From Chara braunii (Eukaryota > Streptophyta > Charophyceae > Charales > Characeae): a stretch of 43,399 nt of DNA. The notes below the pieces were generated by a model, which saw only the letters and a list, made by a program, of their open reading frames with translations, ran no database searches and was not told where the DNA came from. The stretch is from positions 14,460 to 57,858 of the forward strand of contig BFEA01001118.1 of assembly GCA_003427395.1 (NCBI GenBank), in the 5' to 3' direction. Made by a program: the position numbers and the translations under genes. This document shows, piece after piece, positions 20,332-30,405 of this stretch (the first letter of the stretch is position 1; each line of letters starts with the position of its first letter).

Positions 20332-21093
20332 AGGCGCGCACCGCGTCGACGGCGCGTGGCTCTGCCGTCCTTTTGGAGGTCGTGCTGGGGTCATCGTCCA
20401 ACGGAGGCGTTCTGTGTTCTGTCCCTGTCGCAGGCGTGTGCCGTGCCCTGGGGTGTTATGCACGTTCACTGCGGGTCGTCATTGATCGCTAATGTCACGG
20501 AGCCGTCGACGGAAACACTGTTCATCCGCAGTTCTTTTCCTTTTTTTTTGTTAAACATTTTGTAGTAGGTTGTTAATGCCCAGTGATGCGGTTTGTTGTG
20601 TTTCGATTTCGAAGAAGACAGTGTCTGTCGGTGGGGTAATCTGTCTGGAGGTGACTCGTAATTGTTCTCCTTTTTTCAAATTTGTACTGTAGACCAAAGT
20701 TCCGGCTGCATGTGTGCGGCTATCGGTGCTCTGTGACGGTGGTGTGGTTTCGTGTATGTGATTGCAATCCAAATGCCTTTTTTCTCTCTTTCGCTTTTTT
20801 TCGTTTTATTGTCTTTCATTTTATTTTATTTTTGTGTGTTGCGGTTTGTATCTCAGGGGCGATGTGTGCGCCTTTCATTGATCTGTTGCCTCCTCAGCAA
20901 AACTGAAGCGTGAATGCGTTTTTTGCGCAGTTTTAAGAGCGCTTTCATCAACACACTGGAACCCAGTCCACCACCAATGCCCGACTTCGTGGAGGATCAC
21001 ACCCTAGCTTGGACAAGTCTGGCGGCCAACCGATCAACCGATCATTGGATCAGTTCATCGACTTGCCGGCAAAGCTGTCTGTACTGAGGTGCA
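20332..21093. other. Harbinger interior, 3' of transposase, no gene
   Basis: T-rich sequence (about 20760-20830) probably serving as the transposase 3' UTR. No coding signal seen. Confidence 0.5.
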
Positions 21094-21447
21094 CTGATCA
21101 TACTTGTCATCACATTGGCAACCGACGACCGTTCCAAACAATCAACCAATCAGCACGAAGAAAAGGTTATTCACACCAAACACGAGAAAGTGTGATTTGA
21201 GGAAACGCATCGTCATATTCCAACGGGACACACCGTTCCATTGCTGGACTCCGTCCAATTAACACACTCGCACATGATCATACTTGCCATCACATTGCCA
21301 ACCAACGACCGTTCCAAACAATCGACCAATCAGCACGAAGAAAACGACATTCACACCAATCACGAGAAAGAGAGATTTGAGGAAACGCATCGTCATATTC
21401 CAACGGGACACACCGTTTCATTGCTAGACTCCGTCCAATGAACACAC
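21094..21447. repeat. 180-bp tandem duplication inside Harbinger
   Basis: Two successive copies with period 180 (GATCATACTTG at 21096 and 21276), roughly 90 percent alike by eye. They lie between the transposase and the minus-strand gene block. Confidence 0.85.
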
Positions 21448-21764
21448 TCGCAAAACACTATCGAAATCGGACTGTCGTTTTCAAAAAAGAGTAATAAAAG
21501 GCGCCACTCGTCATTCCTGGCGCAGACCAACCATCGCATTGACTTCACAATGCACCTTCAAATACCCTACAAAGCCGACCTCTCTCGGAGGTCGGTTAAC
21601 AGCTACCAAGCGTCGACGGGAGACGAGACACACTGCGCGCGTGCGGCGTGGCGAAACGGGAACACACTCTATGAAGCGACCCTGGCGTGGAGAAACGCGT
21701 CAATGCATGCTAACCATCTGCGCTCGTCGCAATCATCCCCCGACTCCGAACCCCCATGCAAGCG

Positions 21765-21799
<35 letters not shown>
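21765..21799. repeat. C(35) homopolymer
   Basis: 35 consecutive C bases. Proline- or glycine-rich translations across it are not genes. Length may be an assembly artefact. Confidence 0.95.
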
Positions 21800-21800
<1 letters not shown>

Positions 21801-22137
21801 CTCCCCCCCGCCGTCCAATCCACCCCCTGCCGATCCGGCACTTCCATTTCACGCCATGTCGAAACCTTAATGACGGACCGCTTCACTCCACGGGCGATAC
21901 CTTCTTCCTTGTCACGCAAGACGGCCATATCGAGGACATTTATGCTCCCGTTTCGTCTTCTGTACCGTCCTCCTTCCGATCACCTTCAAAAGGTCCCGTC
22001 CCCATCCAGTCCATTCTCGCCGCGACGTCGAGGTCCGCCAGACCAGCGTTGCAGTTGTACCGCACTCCGCACGAAGCCCACTCCGAGATGTAGTAAGGGA
22101 AAGCGCCCAGCGTCAACGGTGGTTTCCGCAGGCGACT

Positions 22138-23720
22138 TCATACCGCATTCGCCGAGTGCATCATGTGGCCGCGCCAGTTGAAGGACGATGAACACACCGC
22201 CACCAGAGTCGGCTTCGCCACCAGCTGCGCGTAGTAAGACGCCTCCTCGTAGGAGCGCGCATCGTCGCCTCCCATGCGCATGATCCACATGCACGCGATG
22301 AGAAGCAGGCGGAAAGCATCCCCGATTCTGCTCAGTCTCGGGTGTGACAATCTACCGCCGTCCCACCACTGCTCGGCCCGGAGCGCGTCGTGGAAGCATG
22401 ACGCAAGATGCATCACAATCGCCTCCTGCTGCGTGGCCATGTCATCGTCCTCCGGCCTGTTCTTGATATACGCCCCGGCGAACCACAATGGGATGTCCAT
22501 TTTCAAAGCGACCGTGTGGTAAATTACGGTGGGCGGCACTGTCCTCGACCACTCCAAGCTCTGCCAAACTGCTCTCGCCAGGTCGGTGGGGTAATCTGTG
22601 GCGACGTAGGACTCTGCGCGGGCCTTGAAGACGACCTGAATATCCACCCGTGGATGACGTGCATTGCCACGTTCTCCGTTCGTCTCGCCCGTCTGAGAGC
22701 TGACTCTCGTTGCGCGCCATCTTCGATCCGCACGTGCGGGACTTCTGGGGGCAGCATCATGAGGCATTGCGGAGCGCTGGCGCCTGCACCTCCATTGACG
22801 ATCGCGCAGAAGTAGTCCGCGCAGGAATGCACTGCGTCCACGATCATCCGTCCGGGGCCGGTTGCCCAGAATGCTTTGCCGTCTACCCACAGTTTCGATT
22901 TCGCCTTCAACTCCTCCTCCTGGTGGGACCTTTTCTTCCTCGCGCTCAGAGGTTGGTCGTCCTCTTCTTCCCCACGCAGATTCTCCTCCCTCCTCTCTTG
23001 TTTTCTCCCCGCCTCTTCCACCCTCCGATCTTCTCGCCTTTCTCCAGTACCGAGGGCGGCGGCATGGCCAGCAGCGCTCGCTGCTTGCGCGGATTGAAGC
23101 ACAGCCCTCGGCGAAGCGCCGACGATCGTCGGGTTCGACGCCTCCACGTGGCGCGATGGAGACTCACCGACCGGAGCTTTATCGCCGCGCTCGGACACGG
23201 ATGCGATGGTAGATGGAGAACCCACGGCCCTCTGAGGCGGAATGTCACCGGACAGAACTCCTTGCGGACGAGCCGTCCCGCCACCGCCACCTCGCGTGGA
23301 CGTGAGGACGCCAAGGTTGGTGAGCGCAAGCATACGCTGCCTGCTCACACGGTCTCGCCCGAACCCGAGCGCAGGCATCCCTACAAAAGTGATGTCCATA
23401 GGCGTCACCTCCTCTCCCCCGTCACCCCCATCTCGCCTTCCGACCCGTCTCCCGCGCGGAGCTTCTTCGACTTTGGGACGTGGCCCCTTCCTGTATGCCC
23501 TGCACCTGCTTCGCCGGAACCACCGTGTGGACGTTTCGGCCTCTGCTGGCCACGTGGCGCCATTCGCTGACGGTCGGATGCGCACGCCCCGTGAACGAAA
23601 GGAGACTGCCACAGCGTTTGAGAGAAAGTGGCCAGGGATCGTCTTGCGCGGGCGATGTTCAGCTCCCCACGCAGAACAACGGAAACCCCACGCGTGGCCT
23701 TGCGTGCAGTCGAGAACCAA
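22138..23720 (-). pseudogene. Third Harbinger gene, unknown function, one frameshift
   Basis: Two overlapping minus-strand frames join into one product. The upstream frame (23720 to about 22650) is Gly/Arg-rich, with a charged Arg/Glu coiled-coil-like region, and then an ordered segment containing WVDGKAFWATG and DAVHSCADYFCAIV. The second frame (about 22660 to 22138) continues with KARAESYVATDYPTDLARAVW, then Trp/Leu-rich helices to the stop. The 830-bp offset between frame starts is not a multiple of three, so there is a frameshift (or an unseen intron) near 22650. No known domain is recognised. It lies in the same direction as, and 380 bp downstream of, the Myb-like gene, suggesting a shared transcript. 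I recall similar ORFs in Chara predicted proteins, unverified. Confidence 0.6.
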
Positions 23721-24101
23721 AAGACAGGGACAAGATAGTGCTCGCGCGGACCTTTATATTGCTCGCGGTGACATTTCCCCTCCCTCGGCGCGCGGATCCC
23801 ACACAAACGGCCTCCAACACACCCCTCCACACAACGGCAGCGACGATCACCCATTCCGCATGCGGGCAGACCACCCCAAATACCAAGGGTCAGTGTGGTC
23901 CGGGGAATGGACGGCCCTGCCCTGGAGGGCCAGCGACTCAACATTTCGAAGCGTGCGAGGGTAGACGGCCATCGCGCACTCCATCCCCCGCCTTGTTTCC
24001 TGGATTTCTGTCATTGTCGGAGGAGCGACACCACATTTCGCCATGGGCCAGTTCGCGGGCGAATCCACCACAACGGCTTAACAAAACTCACGCCACCGAC
24101 G

Positions 24102-25181
24102 TCAAGATCTGTCCCTTATCGCTCTGGCAATCTCCATCAACGACGTGCACATCATCCTGTTCGCCTCATCGGACGCCGTGTAATGCCTCTCTAGTATGTC
24201 ACACTGCTGCTTCTGGGCTTCAACCTCCCGGTCCAGGATGTCACACTGCCGCTCCAGGATGCTACACTGCCGTTTGCTCGCACCCTCTACCGTGTCCACC
24301 ATCAATGCACCGTGTTTGTCCATGACTTCGGAGATGGCGTCGAAGGTCTGTTGCCGCATGTTCTTCCTCTTTGGTGGAGTGCCCGTGCTCCCTGCACTGA
24401 ACCCCGACTCCCACGCTGAACCCACATCTTCGTTGACGCCATCACCCCCCTCTCCACCAGCAGAGGACTCTCCACCAACGGCCGCCTGGCGGTGACCATC
24501 CATTGCTGGTGGCACTCCTCCGCGGGCGCTCGTGTCTGCCGCGTTGTCCGGGTAGATGGTCTTGTTATTTTTCGACATGTTGTCGATCTCATTAAAGACT
24601 CGCTCATCCATTCGGAAGTTGAAGCCCTCGTCCGCTCTCGTTGCAGAAGTTAATGTGAAGAAGTTCTTCCCACCGGACATGTTCTGGTAACGCTGCACCT
24701 TCTTGTACTGCTGGAAGACGTTATCCCACTTCTTCCCGATGTCGTCCGTTGCCCTGTTCACTCCGACCTCCGCCAGCCGCTTCTGTAGGTCCAACAACTT
24801 CCACTCCCTGTTGCGCATGCGGTCGTAGTTGTGCGGCATTCCCTCGAAATGAGCTTGTTGATCCCGCTTCGCTCGAGCGAGCTTCAGCATCTCCTCAACA
24901 CTCCAAGCTGGGTGCTTGCCACCCTTGTCGCCCACAGGAGCCTTCGATCCTCGACCACCACGCGACTCGCCCCTCTGCTGACGTCTGCGTCCTCCCCTCC
25001 GCCCACCACGCGCAGCCACGGGTCGGATTTCCAGCCCCTCACCGTCTTTCGCGTCGTCTTCGTAACGGGAATCCGGAGACTCGTCCCCACTCGCCCGACG
25101 GCCGTCGTCCGCATCCACGTCGCTCCGCACATGCAGCCTGGACACAACGGTGGTTATGTTCTCCGCGGCAGCACGCCGCAT
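24102..25181 (-). CDS. Harbinger Myb/SANT-like (trihelix) DNA-binding protein
   Basis: 359 codons on the minus strand. After an Arg/Gly-rich basic stretch, residues about 90-175 form a Myb/SANT-like trihelix domain with its typical Trp spacing (HPAWSVEEM, then REWKLLDL, then IGKKWDNVFQQYKK). The C-terminal 70 residues repeat an RQCDILER-type heptad, indicating a coiled coil for self-association. In PIF/Harbinger systems the separate Myb-like protein binds the TIR region and brings the transposase into the nucleus. The frame appears to be the 3' part of a longer gene: recognisable coding continues upstream to about 25740, with stops and frameshifts, so the 25181 ATG may not be the original start. 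Confidence 0.75.
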   Translation of the reverse strand: MRRAAAENITTVVSRLHVRSDVDADDGRRASGDESPDSRYEDDAKDGEGLEIRPVAARGGRRGGRRRQQRGESRGGRGSKAPVGDKGGKHPAWSVEEMLKLARAKRDQQAHFEGMPHNYDRMRNREWKLLDLQKRLAEVGVNRATDDIGKKWDNVFQQYKKVQRYQNMSGGKNFFTLTSATRADEGFNFRMDERVFNEIDNMSKNNKTIYPDNAADTSARGGVPPAMDGHRQAAVGGESSAGGEGGDGVNEDVGSAWESGFSAGSTGTPPKRKNMRQQTFDAISEVMDKHGALMVDTVEGASKRQCSILERQCDILDREVEAQKQQCDILERHYTASDEANRMMCTSLMEIARAIRDRS

Positions 25182-25740
25182 CTGTTGGCGGCAGTTCTCC
25201 CACGCCTACCTCCCGATGTCTTCCGGTGGAGTCCCATCATTGATTGCAGCACTTGCGGTCGCCCTCTGCCGCATTGCAGGCGAAGACCCCTAGGGGCGGG
25301 TGGGTGTCACTGCCCTTGACGACTCGCCAAGTGGCCCGACGCCCATGGAACTCGAGACCGGTGAACAACAACCATTCGTCGGCCCTCCGACACGGGACGA
25401 TCCTTCTCCGAACGTTGGCGCTCCCNCCCCCCCCCCGTCGTGGATCGGACCACTTGCACCACTCCCGCTGCACAATCCGAAATCCAAGTCCACAAGCTTC
25501 GTGGCGGCGTTGTCGACACCTTCCTCCAGCAATGCGGTGAACGACTCGCGCGTGGTCCCTGCTTCCCTTTGCTGGCACTGCCTGCTCGTCCACTACTGCG
25601 TAGATCCACTCCCCAGAGGAAGTGTGTGCAACAGATCCTGAACCCAGGCGTCCTCCGGATCCGGCAGCAACGGCTGCTCGTGCGGTGGAAGATGACTGTA
25701 CAAGGACGGGTCATATGCGGCGGGTCGATGGCGACAGGGG
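25182..25740 (-). pseudogene. Decayed 5' part of the Harbinger Myb-like gene
   Basis: Minus-strand coding-like sequence in several frames leads into the Myb-like ORF. One frame reads through LPPHEQPLLP, AWVQDLLHTLPLG, a TAG (25593-25595), then WTSRQCQQREAGTTRESF and DLDFGLCSGSG. Further slips occur near 25426 (an ambiguous base in a C run) and 25290. I recall near-identical stretches from Chara hypothetical proteins, to be checked by search. Either the gene is dead or assembly errors in the C run contribute. Confidence 0.5.
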
Positions 25741-26462
25741 CCGATCAGGAATGGAGAAATCCATCACACGTCTTTGCTATCCGACGGAGCTGTCCCGTCT
25801 GTCCATCGTCGTCTTCCTATCCACTTGTCGTCTCTGTCTACGCCCAGGAGGCCGCGACACGACGAAGGCGTGCAAAAAGACGAGAAGCAGCATCAGAAGA
25901 GTTGCTAGTAACAGGAGCGGTAGCCGCCGGAAGATGTCTGCCATGAAGCGCACCACGTGTAGATGACCACCGAATGGACAACCCTCACGCGCGCAAGTGA
26001 ATGGCAGCAAACGGGCCGGCCGGCGACAACATCACACCCCGCACATAAAACAAATTTCGAAATATTTGACCGTTGGACATGACGCCCGACGAAGCGTAGA
26101 AGGAGAACCCCACCGCTCCGACGTCTGTCGCACCCGAAGCGGGACCCCCGGCTGTACGCACGAACGGTAACTCCACAAGGTCGTTGGTGACCTCCCGCCA
26201 GTTGGAAGCCGATATTGTCCGCCCGATGGACCACGAACGTCATGTGCACCAGCAAAAACAGAAACTTTCCGTGTCGACGCACGCTCAACGACGGCCCGTC
26301 TATCGCGGATCCTTGAGCCCAAGGGACCTCTCGAGGACCCCTTGAATCCAAGGACGCAATGGCTGGGGATTCCGAGGGACCCAAGGAAATCTCTTGGGAG
26401 CGTTTTCACATTTTTTTAAGGACTTTTGTTTTTTAAGACGCGGTTAACCATAACTTTCGACA
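25741..26462. other. Harbinger interior, 5' side of Myb gene
   Basis: No supported gene. It should contain the promoter of the minus-strand genes. The last 120 bp hold short AAGG/CCTT motifs that partly mirror the left subterminal region. Confidence 0.45.
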
Positions 26463-26498
26463 TTCCTGAGGATTTTCAAGGAGGGTCTAACGAGGCCC
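26463..26498 (-). repeat. Harbinger right TIR
   Basis: 36 bp ending CTAACGAGGCCC, followed by TAA at 26499-26501. Reverse complement of the left TIR. Confidence 0.95.
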
Positions 26499-26501
26499 TA
26501 A

Positions 26502-27916
26502 AAGAAGAAAGCATACAGCAACTGGACAATAGTGAATAGTGAAAACAGTGGCCAACTGCCTTTCGTACACGCCTCGAAAACTCTTCAAAACATAACCGCG
26601 TGTACACATCTCAGCTCACGCGCACAATCCCCGACGCGTTTCAATCGGTTGCGCTCCGATCATCCTCAGGGGGCTTTCCACATAACCCTGCCTTGCGGCC
26701 CACCGTCAAACCTCCCATCCTTCTGAGTATAGAGGGCCGATACGGCCTTGCCCTCCTATATATTGTACACCAAGTGTAAGTCTAGCCAGCACGGTACTCT
26801 CCTCCCCAACGGGCACTTCCACGAGCTACAACAGCGAAGACTGGTCTGCCGCATAGACGTTGTGTCGGTCTCAATAAAATCCGTTATGTGTCGGCCCCTC
26901 AACGGGCGTCAGATAGTCATTCCACATAAGCCTCCGACGACTATCCCTTCAGACCAGCATTTTCTGTATGTTCACGTGTTCAAAGCACTATGCACGGCTA
27001 GCGGCTGTTCTCCGCAGATAGTTCTTCCAACGTTCACTTTCCTCCGTCGAGCTTCACCTTTCTCCAACTCTGATTTCCCATGGGGCTACTTTGTGCAGCG
27101 CGGATCGCAGCCTTTACTCCTATTACGTGACTCAGCAATCCAGTCAGTTATACGCGACCTGCACATTTTCAAAATCCGACACGCAGCATATCTTTCCCGC
27201 TCTTTTTTGGAAATGGGCGGGTGCAGCCCGGTAGTACCGTGACTGGGCTGCCAAACTGGCAGGGGGGCTACCGTGACATGCCTACTAGTCCAAAGTCACG
27301 TAATTCCGAGGACAAATACGCTTGCCTATTTATATATGCCGATAGTACAATGGTCCTTATTATTCCAAGCCTGCAAATTTCAAAATTCCTATCGCGTCCG
27401 CTGCTGTCGACCAGCCTACCGCTAGTAAAGGGAAGGGAAAAAACGAGCTAATTTCTATTTCGACATTAGTAACTGCCTACGAAAAAATTCCTACTGAGCA
27501 GTAAACCAGACATACTATCCCGTAAGTAGAGCCACATCCGCCAGTAATTTTTCGCGTGCTAATAACCCATCGTACCAGGTTCTCGAGCAGCCTCAACCAA
27601 GGCTCCCTGAGAACGCTGGTGCCCTTAGCAAGGCATGCTAGGGTATTGAAGAAGAAGACAAGAAGGAAAAAAGAGAACAGTAAACCATGAGGATCTTATC
27701 CAAACGAGCTGTCCTACCTTCCTACCTACTACAGAACGAGTCATACTTGGTGGCTATTTGTTGAGCCATTTAAAGGCAGTTGTCTGAGGATTGGGTTGTG
27801 TGTGTGGGGGGGGGCTCGGAGGGGGGGGGGAGTGACTTATACTCAAGTTGCCTTCTGGTGAGACCGATGGCAAATGACTGTTGATGACTGTTGACGGCCC
27901 ACGCCCTCGAGAACCA
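26502..27916. other. Intergenic, no recognised feature
   Basis: Ordinary base composition with scattered short open frames and no domain I can identify. A G-rich stretch lies at about 27806-27830. There is no clear plant U6-type upstream element or TATA box before the U6 copy that follows. Confidence 0.5.
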
Positions 27917-27925
27917 GACATCCGT

Positions 27926-27957
<32 letters not shown>

Positions 27958-28015
27958 GGCCCCTGCGCAAGGATGACACGCATAAATCGAGAAATGGTCC
28001 AATTTTTTTTTTTTT
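27917..28015 (+). pseudogene. U6 snRNA copy with intact core but replaced 5' stem-loop
   Basis: From ACATCCG onward the sequence follows U6 closely: the ACAGAGA box (27941-27947), the AGC triad, the full internal stem-loop region (GCCCCTGCGCAAGGATGACAC) and AAATCGAGAAATGGTCC. A run of 13 T (28003-28015) follows, as for a polymerase III terminator. The 5' end does not fit: CCTCGAGAACCAG stands where the GTCCCTTCGGGG stem-loop belongs. No upstream promoter elements are seen. Most likely a 5'-altered pseudogene; a diverged working gene is less likely. It shares CCGTTAAAATT with the copy at 9221, where the usual plant form is CCGATAAAATT. Confidence 0.8.
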
Positions 28016-29145
28016 AATATAAAAAAAGAGGTAAAAAAAAAAAAAAACCCAGAGCGGGTCTTTCCTTCGCCAGTCCGCTATGATCGATCATCTGACTTGA
28101 GAGTTGATCAAAGCCTTAAAGAGTGTTCCAGGTGCGTGCTTCCTTCCTTGAACAACTTTTTGTTCCTGACGTGCCAAAATGACCCCCAGTATGACTCCTC
28201 TGCAGACCTGGGCAAGTGTAGGGCCAGCCTGTTTCCTGGGATCCAGGCGAGTTACTGCAACCGGAGAGTATCCAACTGTCACCAGTCAATAGCCGTAGGA
28301 GCGAAGCTGAACCAATCAATGCCTTCCCCACCACTGCCAGATCTGAATGGAGTGGGGGCAGTGGTCGCCATAGCCCATTCACAGTGACAACATGCTAATG
28401 ACAGGAACATGCCTTTTCAGGAGAGCTACTCGGCGGATGGGATGACTTGCAATGACTGTAGCCACAGGGGGCTCGTAGCCTTCTGGTCGGGGAGCCGGCA
28501 TGGCAGCTTCCATAATTTCAGAAGCTTGATCTCGGATGTGGTGCCTGGAAGTTGAATGTCACATCTCTTGGAGGCAGTGTGTTTAACGGAGGCTTCTTGA
28601 TTTTCTTGGTCTGCAGAGCTCTACCAACCTTCGTACTGTACTGATCCATAGGAATGAAGTCACCAACCTTTTCCATATTGGACCAGCCGATGAGATGAGG
28701 ATCCACTTTGTACGAGCCGTCGTCCTGTGCAAACTTCTTTACCTCTTGCATCCTTGGCTACCCAGACTTTGACCTCTGTCAGCGCTGCGTTAATTGTGAC
28801 CGTTTCCTCGCTCTGCGTTAATTGTGACCGTTTCCTCCCCCTGGAATCTGAGGACACCAACCTTCTTGGTACGATTGTGTTTTTGGCACCAGACCTGTAC
28901 CTTAGACCACATTCGGATGGCGGTCCCAATACTCACCAGAACTCCAGTGGGTTAGTCGGGGACTTGGATTCGAACCAAGTGTCCACTGCTGGGTATTCCG
29001 GTGTGCGAAGGTGGAGTATCCACGAATAGGGAATGACCATCTTCAACAGGCCATAGTTTCCTTCCACATTGTGAAGTCTAGGCGGTTTCCTTCTGAGCTC
29101 ATTGTAACTGATCCATTCCTCCCTGTATCCCATATGTCGCCTATC
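28016..29145. other. Unresolved region, possibly decayed coding sequence
   Basis: Begins with A-rich tracts (28020-28047). On the minus strand between about 29133 and 28518 several short frames read like ordinary protein, for example YREEWISYNELRR, PYSWILHLRTPEYPA and VDPHLIGWSNMEKVGDF, but they are separated by stops and frame changes. A 28-bp duplication ending TTGTGACCGTTTCCTC lies at about 28782-28838. I do not recognise the protein. Probably remnants of an unknown transposon or pseudogene. Confidence 0.3.
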
Positions 29146-29201
29146 GATATTACCCCTCTGAAAAAAAAAAAAAAAAAAAAAAAAAAGATATTACCCCTCT
29201 G
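29146..29201. mobile_element. 15-bp target duplication flanking a bare poly(A)
   Basis: GATATTACCCCTCTG at 29146-29160 is repeated exactly at 29187-29201, with only 26 A residues between. A 15-bp duplication around poly(A) is the footprint of LINE-type target-primed insertion. The inserted body is absent, so this is an extremely 5'-truncated event, or one in which only the tail was copied. Confidence 0.8.
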
Positions 29202-29208
29202 GGGGCCC

Positions 29209-30183
29209 TGTGACGCCCAACCTCACGCCCGACGCGACTTCCTGATCGGAGTGGGATGTGAGCCTGGAAGTGCGACAAGGGGTGTGCCAAGGATTTTTGG
29301 GGAAAGTGGGGGTGGAGTCCCAGGTCGGAACTGAGATCTCCTGTGGCAAGGGTTCAGGGGCATATATGCAATAGGGCTAAGGGGCGGGTTACTTCCGGTC
29401 TGATGGTGGTCGATGTCGTGCAGCATAAGGCAGATGGCATGCGCGGTGCGTTCAGGGTCGTCCGATCCATCGGCTTTGATGGCGGCGGTTCAGGGAGAGG
29501 CCCGTCCGGGATGGTTGTGATTCCTGTGAGTCAGACCTTCAGGTGCAGACACGTGGCGTTGGTCGCCACGTGTTATGGTTAGTCTCCGTAGTTCCCGGGG
29601 TTCGGCGGTGGCTGCGTCGTCTGCAGTTTCTGCACGGCGTGCGAGGCCAATACGGGGCGATGGAATTCCACGGTACCACCGTGAGTTGGTGATACGGGAG
29701 GAGGAGACGGAATGGAGGGAAATTGGTAGTGATAACGACGAAGCCGGGGGATATGAAGCATTGCGTGTTATACGTAACGGAGTAATCAGGGCACCTTGGA
29801 TCACTGGTTACAGCACAGTGGAACTCCCTGGGACACAATCGGTTCTCGGTTAGGCAGGGAAATTCTGGGTATCTTCGCCTACGATATTCCTCTTCTTCCC
29901 AGGGCTCGAAGTACTCTGGGTCCCATGTGTCCGACATTTTGTCATTGCAGCATAGTTAGTGAACGTGGATCGCCGTGCGTGGACACGTGTAGGTTGCGCA
30001 ATTCAGATCGCGCTTACGCGTATCCACGCGAGGTGTTCGCGTGCACCCGGGCCTATTGGCTACCAAAGTGAGAGTTTCATGTTTCATGCAAAAATCGTCG
30101 CGTGTCCCGGATACTACCCAATCATCTAATCACTCAGCAATCATTCCCGAGTATGCAAGGTGTCATCATACATCAGACATTGC
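29209..30183 (-). mobile_element. Older gypsy LTR, first part (3' end), split by nested insertion
   Basis: Starts with the terminal TGTGACGCCC (plus strand) and follows the younger LTRs at clearly lower identity through the CTCACGCCC, AGGATTTTTGGG and TGAGATCTCCTGTGGCA blocks and the LTR-encoded frame, up to GAGTATGCAA and about 25 bp beyond. It is cut off at 30183, where the younger element begins. Its continuation is found at 43174 onward. Orientation is the same as the younger element (minus). Confidence 0.82.
29539..29937 (-). CDS. LTR-encoded ORF, old LTR copy
   Basis: 132 codons starting MSDTWDPEYF. It aligns with the frames in the two younger LTRs through CLTENRLC, REFHC, PGFVVI, FPPFRLLLPYHQL and IAPYWP, to PCxNCRRR. 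Five cysteines are kept, in the pattern CX6C, X5C and a late CX2C. Most third positions differ while the amino acids in these blocks do not. The C-terminal tail is Arg/Pro-rich and poorly conserved. Function unknown; the cysteines and basic tail could suit a small zinc- or nucleic-acid-binding protein, which is a guess. Confidence 0.6.
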   Translation of the reverse strand: MSDTWDPEYFEPWEEEEYRRRRYPEFPCLTENRLCPREFHCAVTSDPRCPDYSVTYNTQCFISPGFVVITTNFPPFRLLLPYHQLTVVPWNSIAPYWPRTPCRNCRRRSHRRTPGTTETNHNTWRPTPRVCT

Positions 30184-30405
30184 TGTGACGCCCCAACCTC
30201 ACGCCCAGCGCAACTTCCTGATCGGAGTAGGGTGTGGGCCTAGAAGTGCGAAAAAGGGATGTGCCAAGGATTTTTGGGAAAGTGGGGGTGGAGTCCCAGG
30301 TCAGAACTGAGATCTCCTGTGGCAGAGTCTTTCGGGGCACGAGTGCAATTTGGCGGAGAGGGCGGACCACCTCTAGTCATAAGGCAGATGGTATGCGCGG
30401 GTCAC

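Larger units (their letters stand above)
18334..26498. mobile_element. PIF/Harbinger DNA transposon, 8165 bp, with TIRs and TAA target duplication
   Basis: Both ends are visible. The left end begins GGGCCTCGTTAGACC and the right end is its reverse complement, giving TIRs of 37 and 36 bp that differ by one A. Each is flanked by TAA (18331-18333 and 26499-26501), the TWA-type 3-bp target duplication of PIF/Harbinger. Weaker inverted similarity extends about 50 bp further in. Inside are a HARBI1-like transposase on the plus strand, and a Myb/SANT-like gene and a third unknown gene on the minus strand. All three carry disruptions, so the copy is probably non-autonomous. It is longer than most Harbinger elements. 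Confidence 0.93.

Noticed and set aside
28955-28990. tRNA-like T arm with GGTTCGAATCC on the minus strand
   Set aside because: The T-arm stem pairs, but no A box, D arm or acceptor stem lies at the proper distance.
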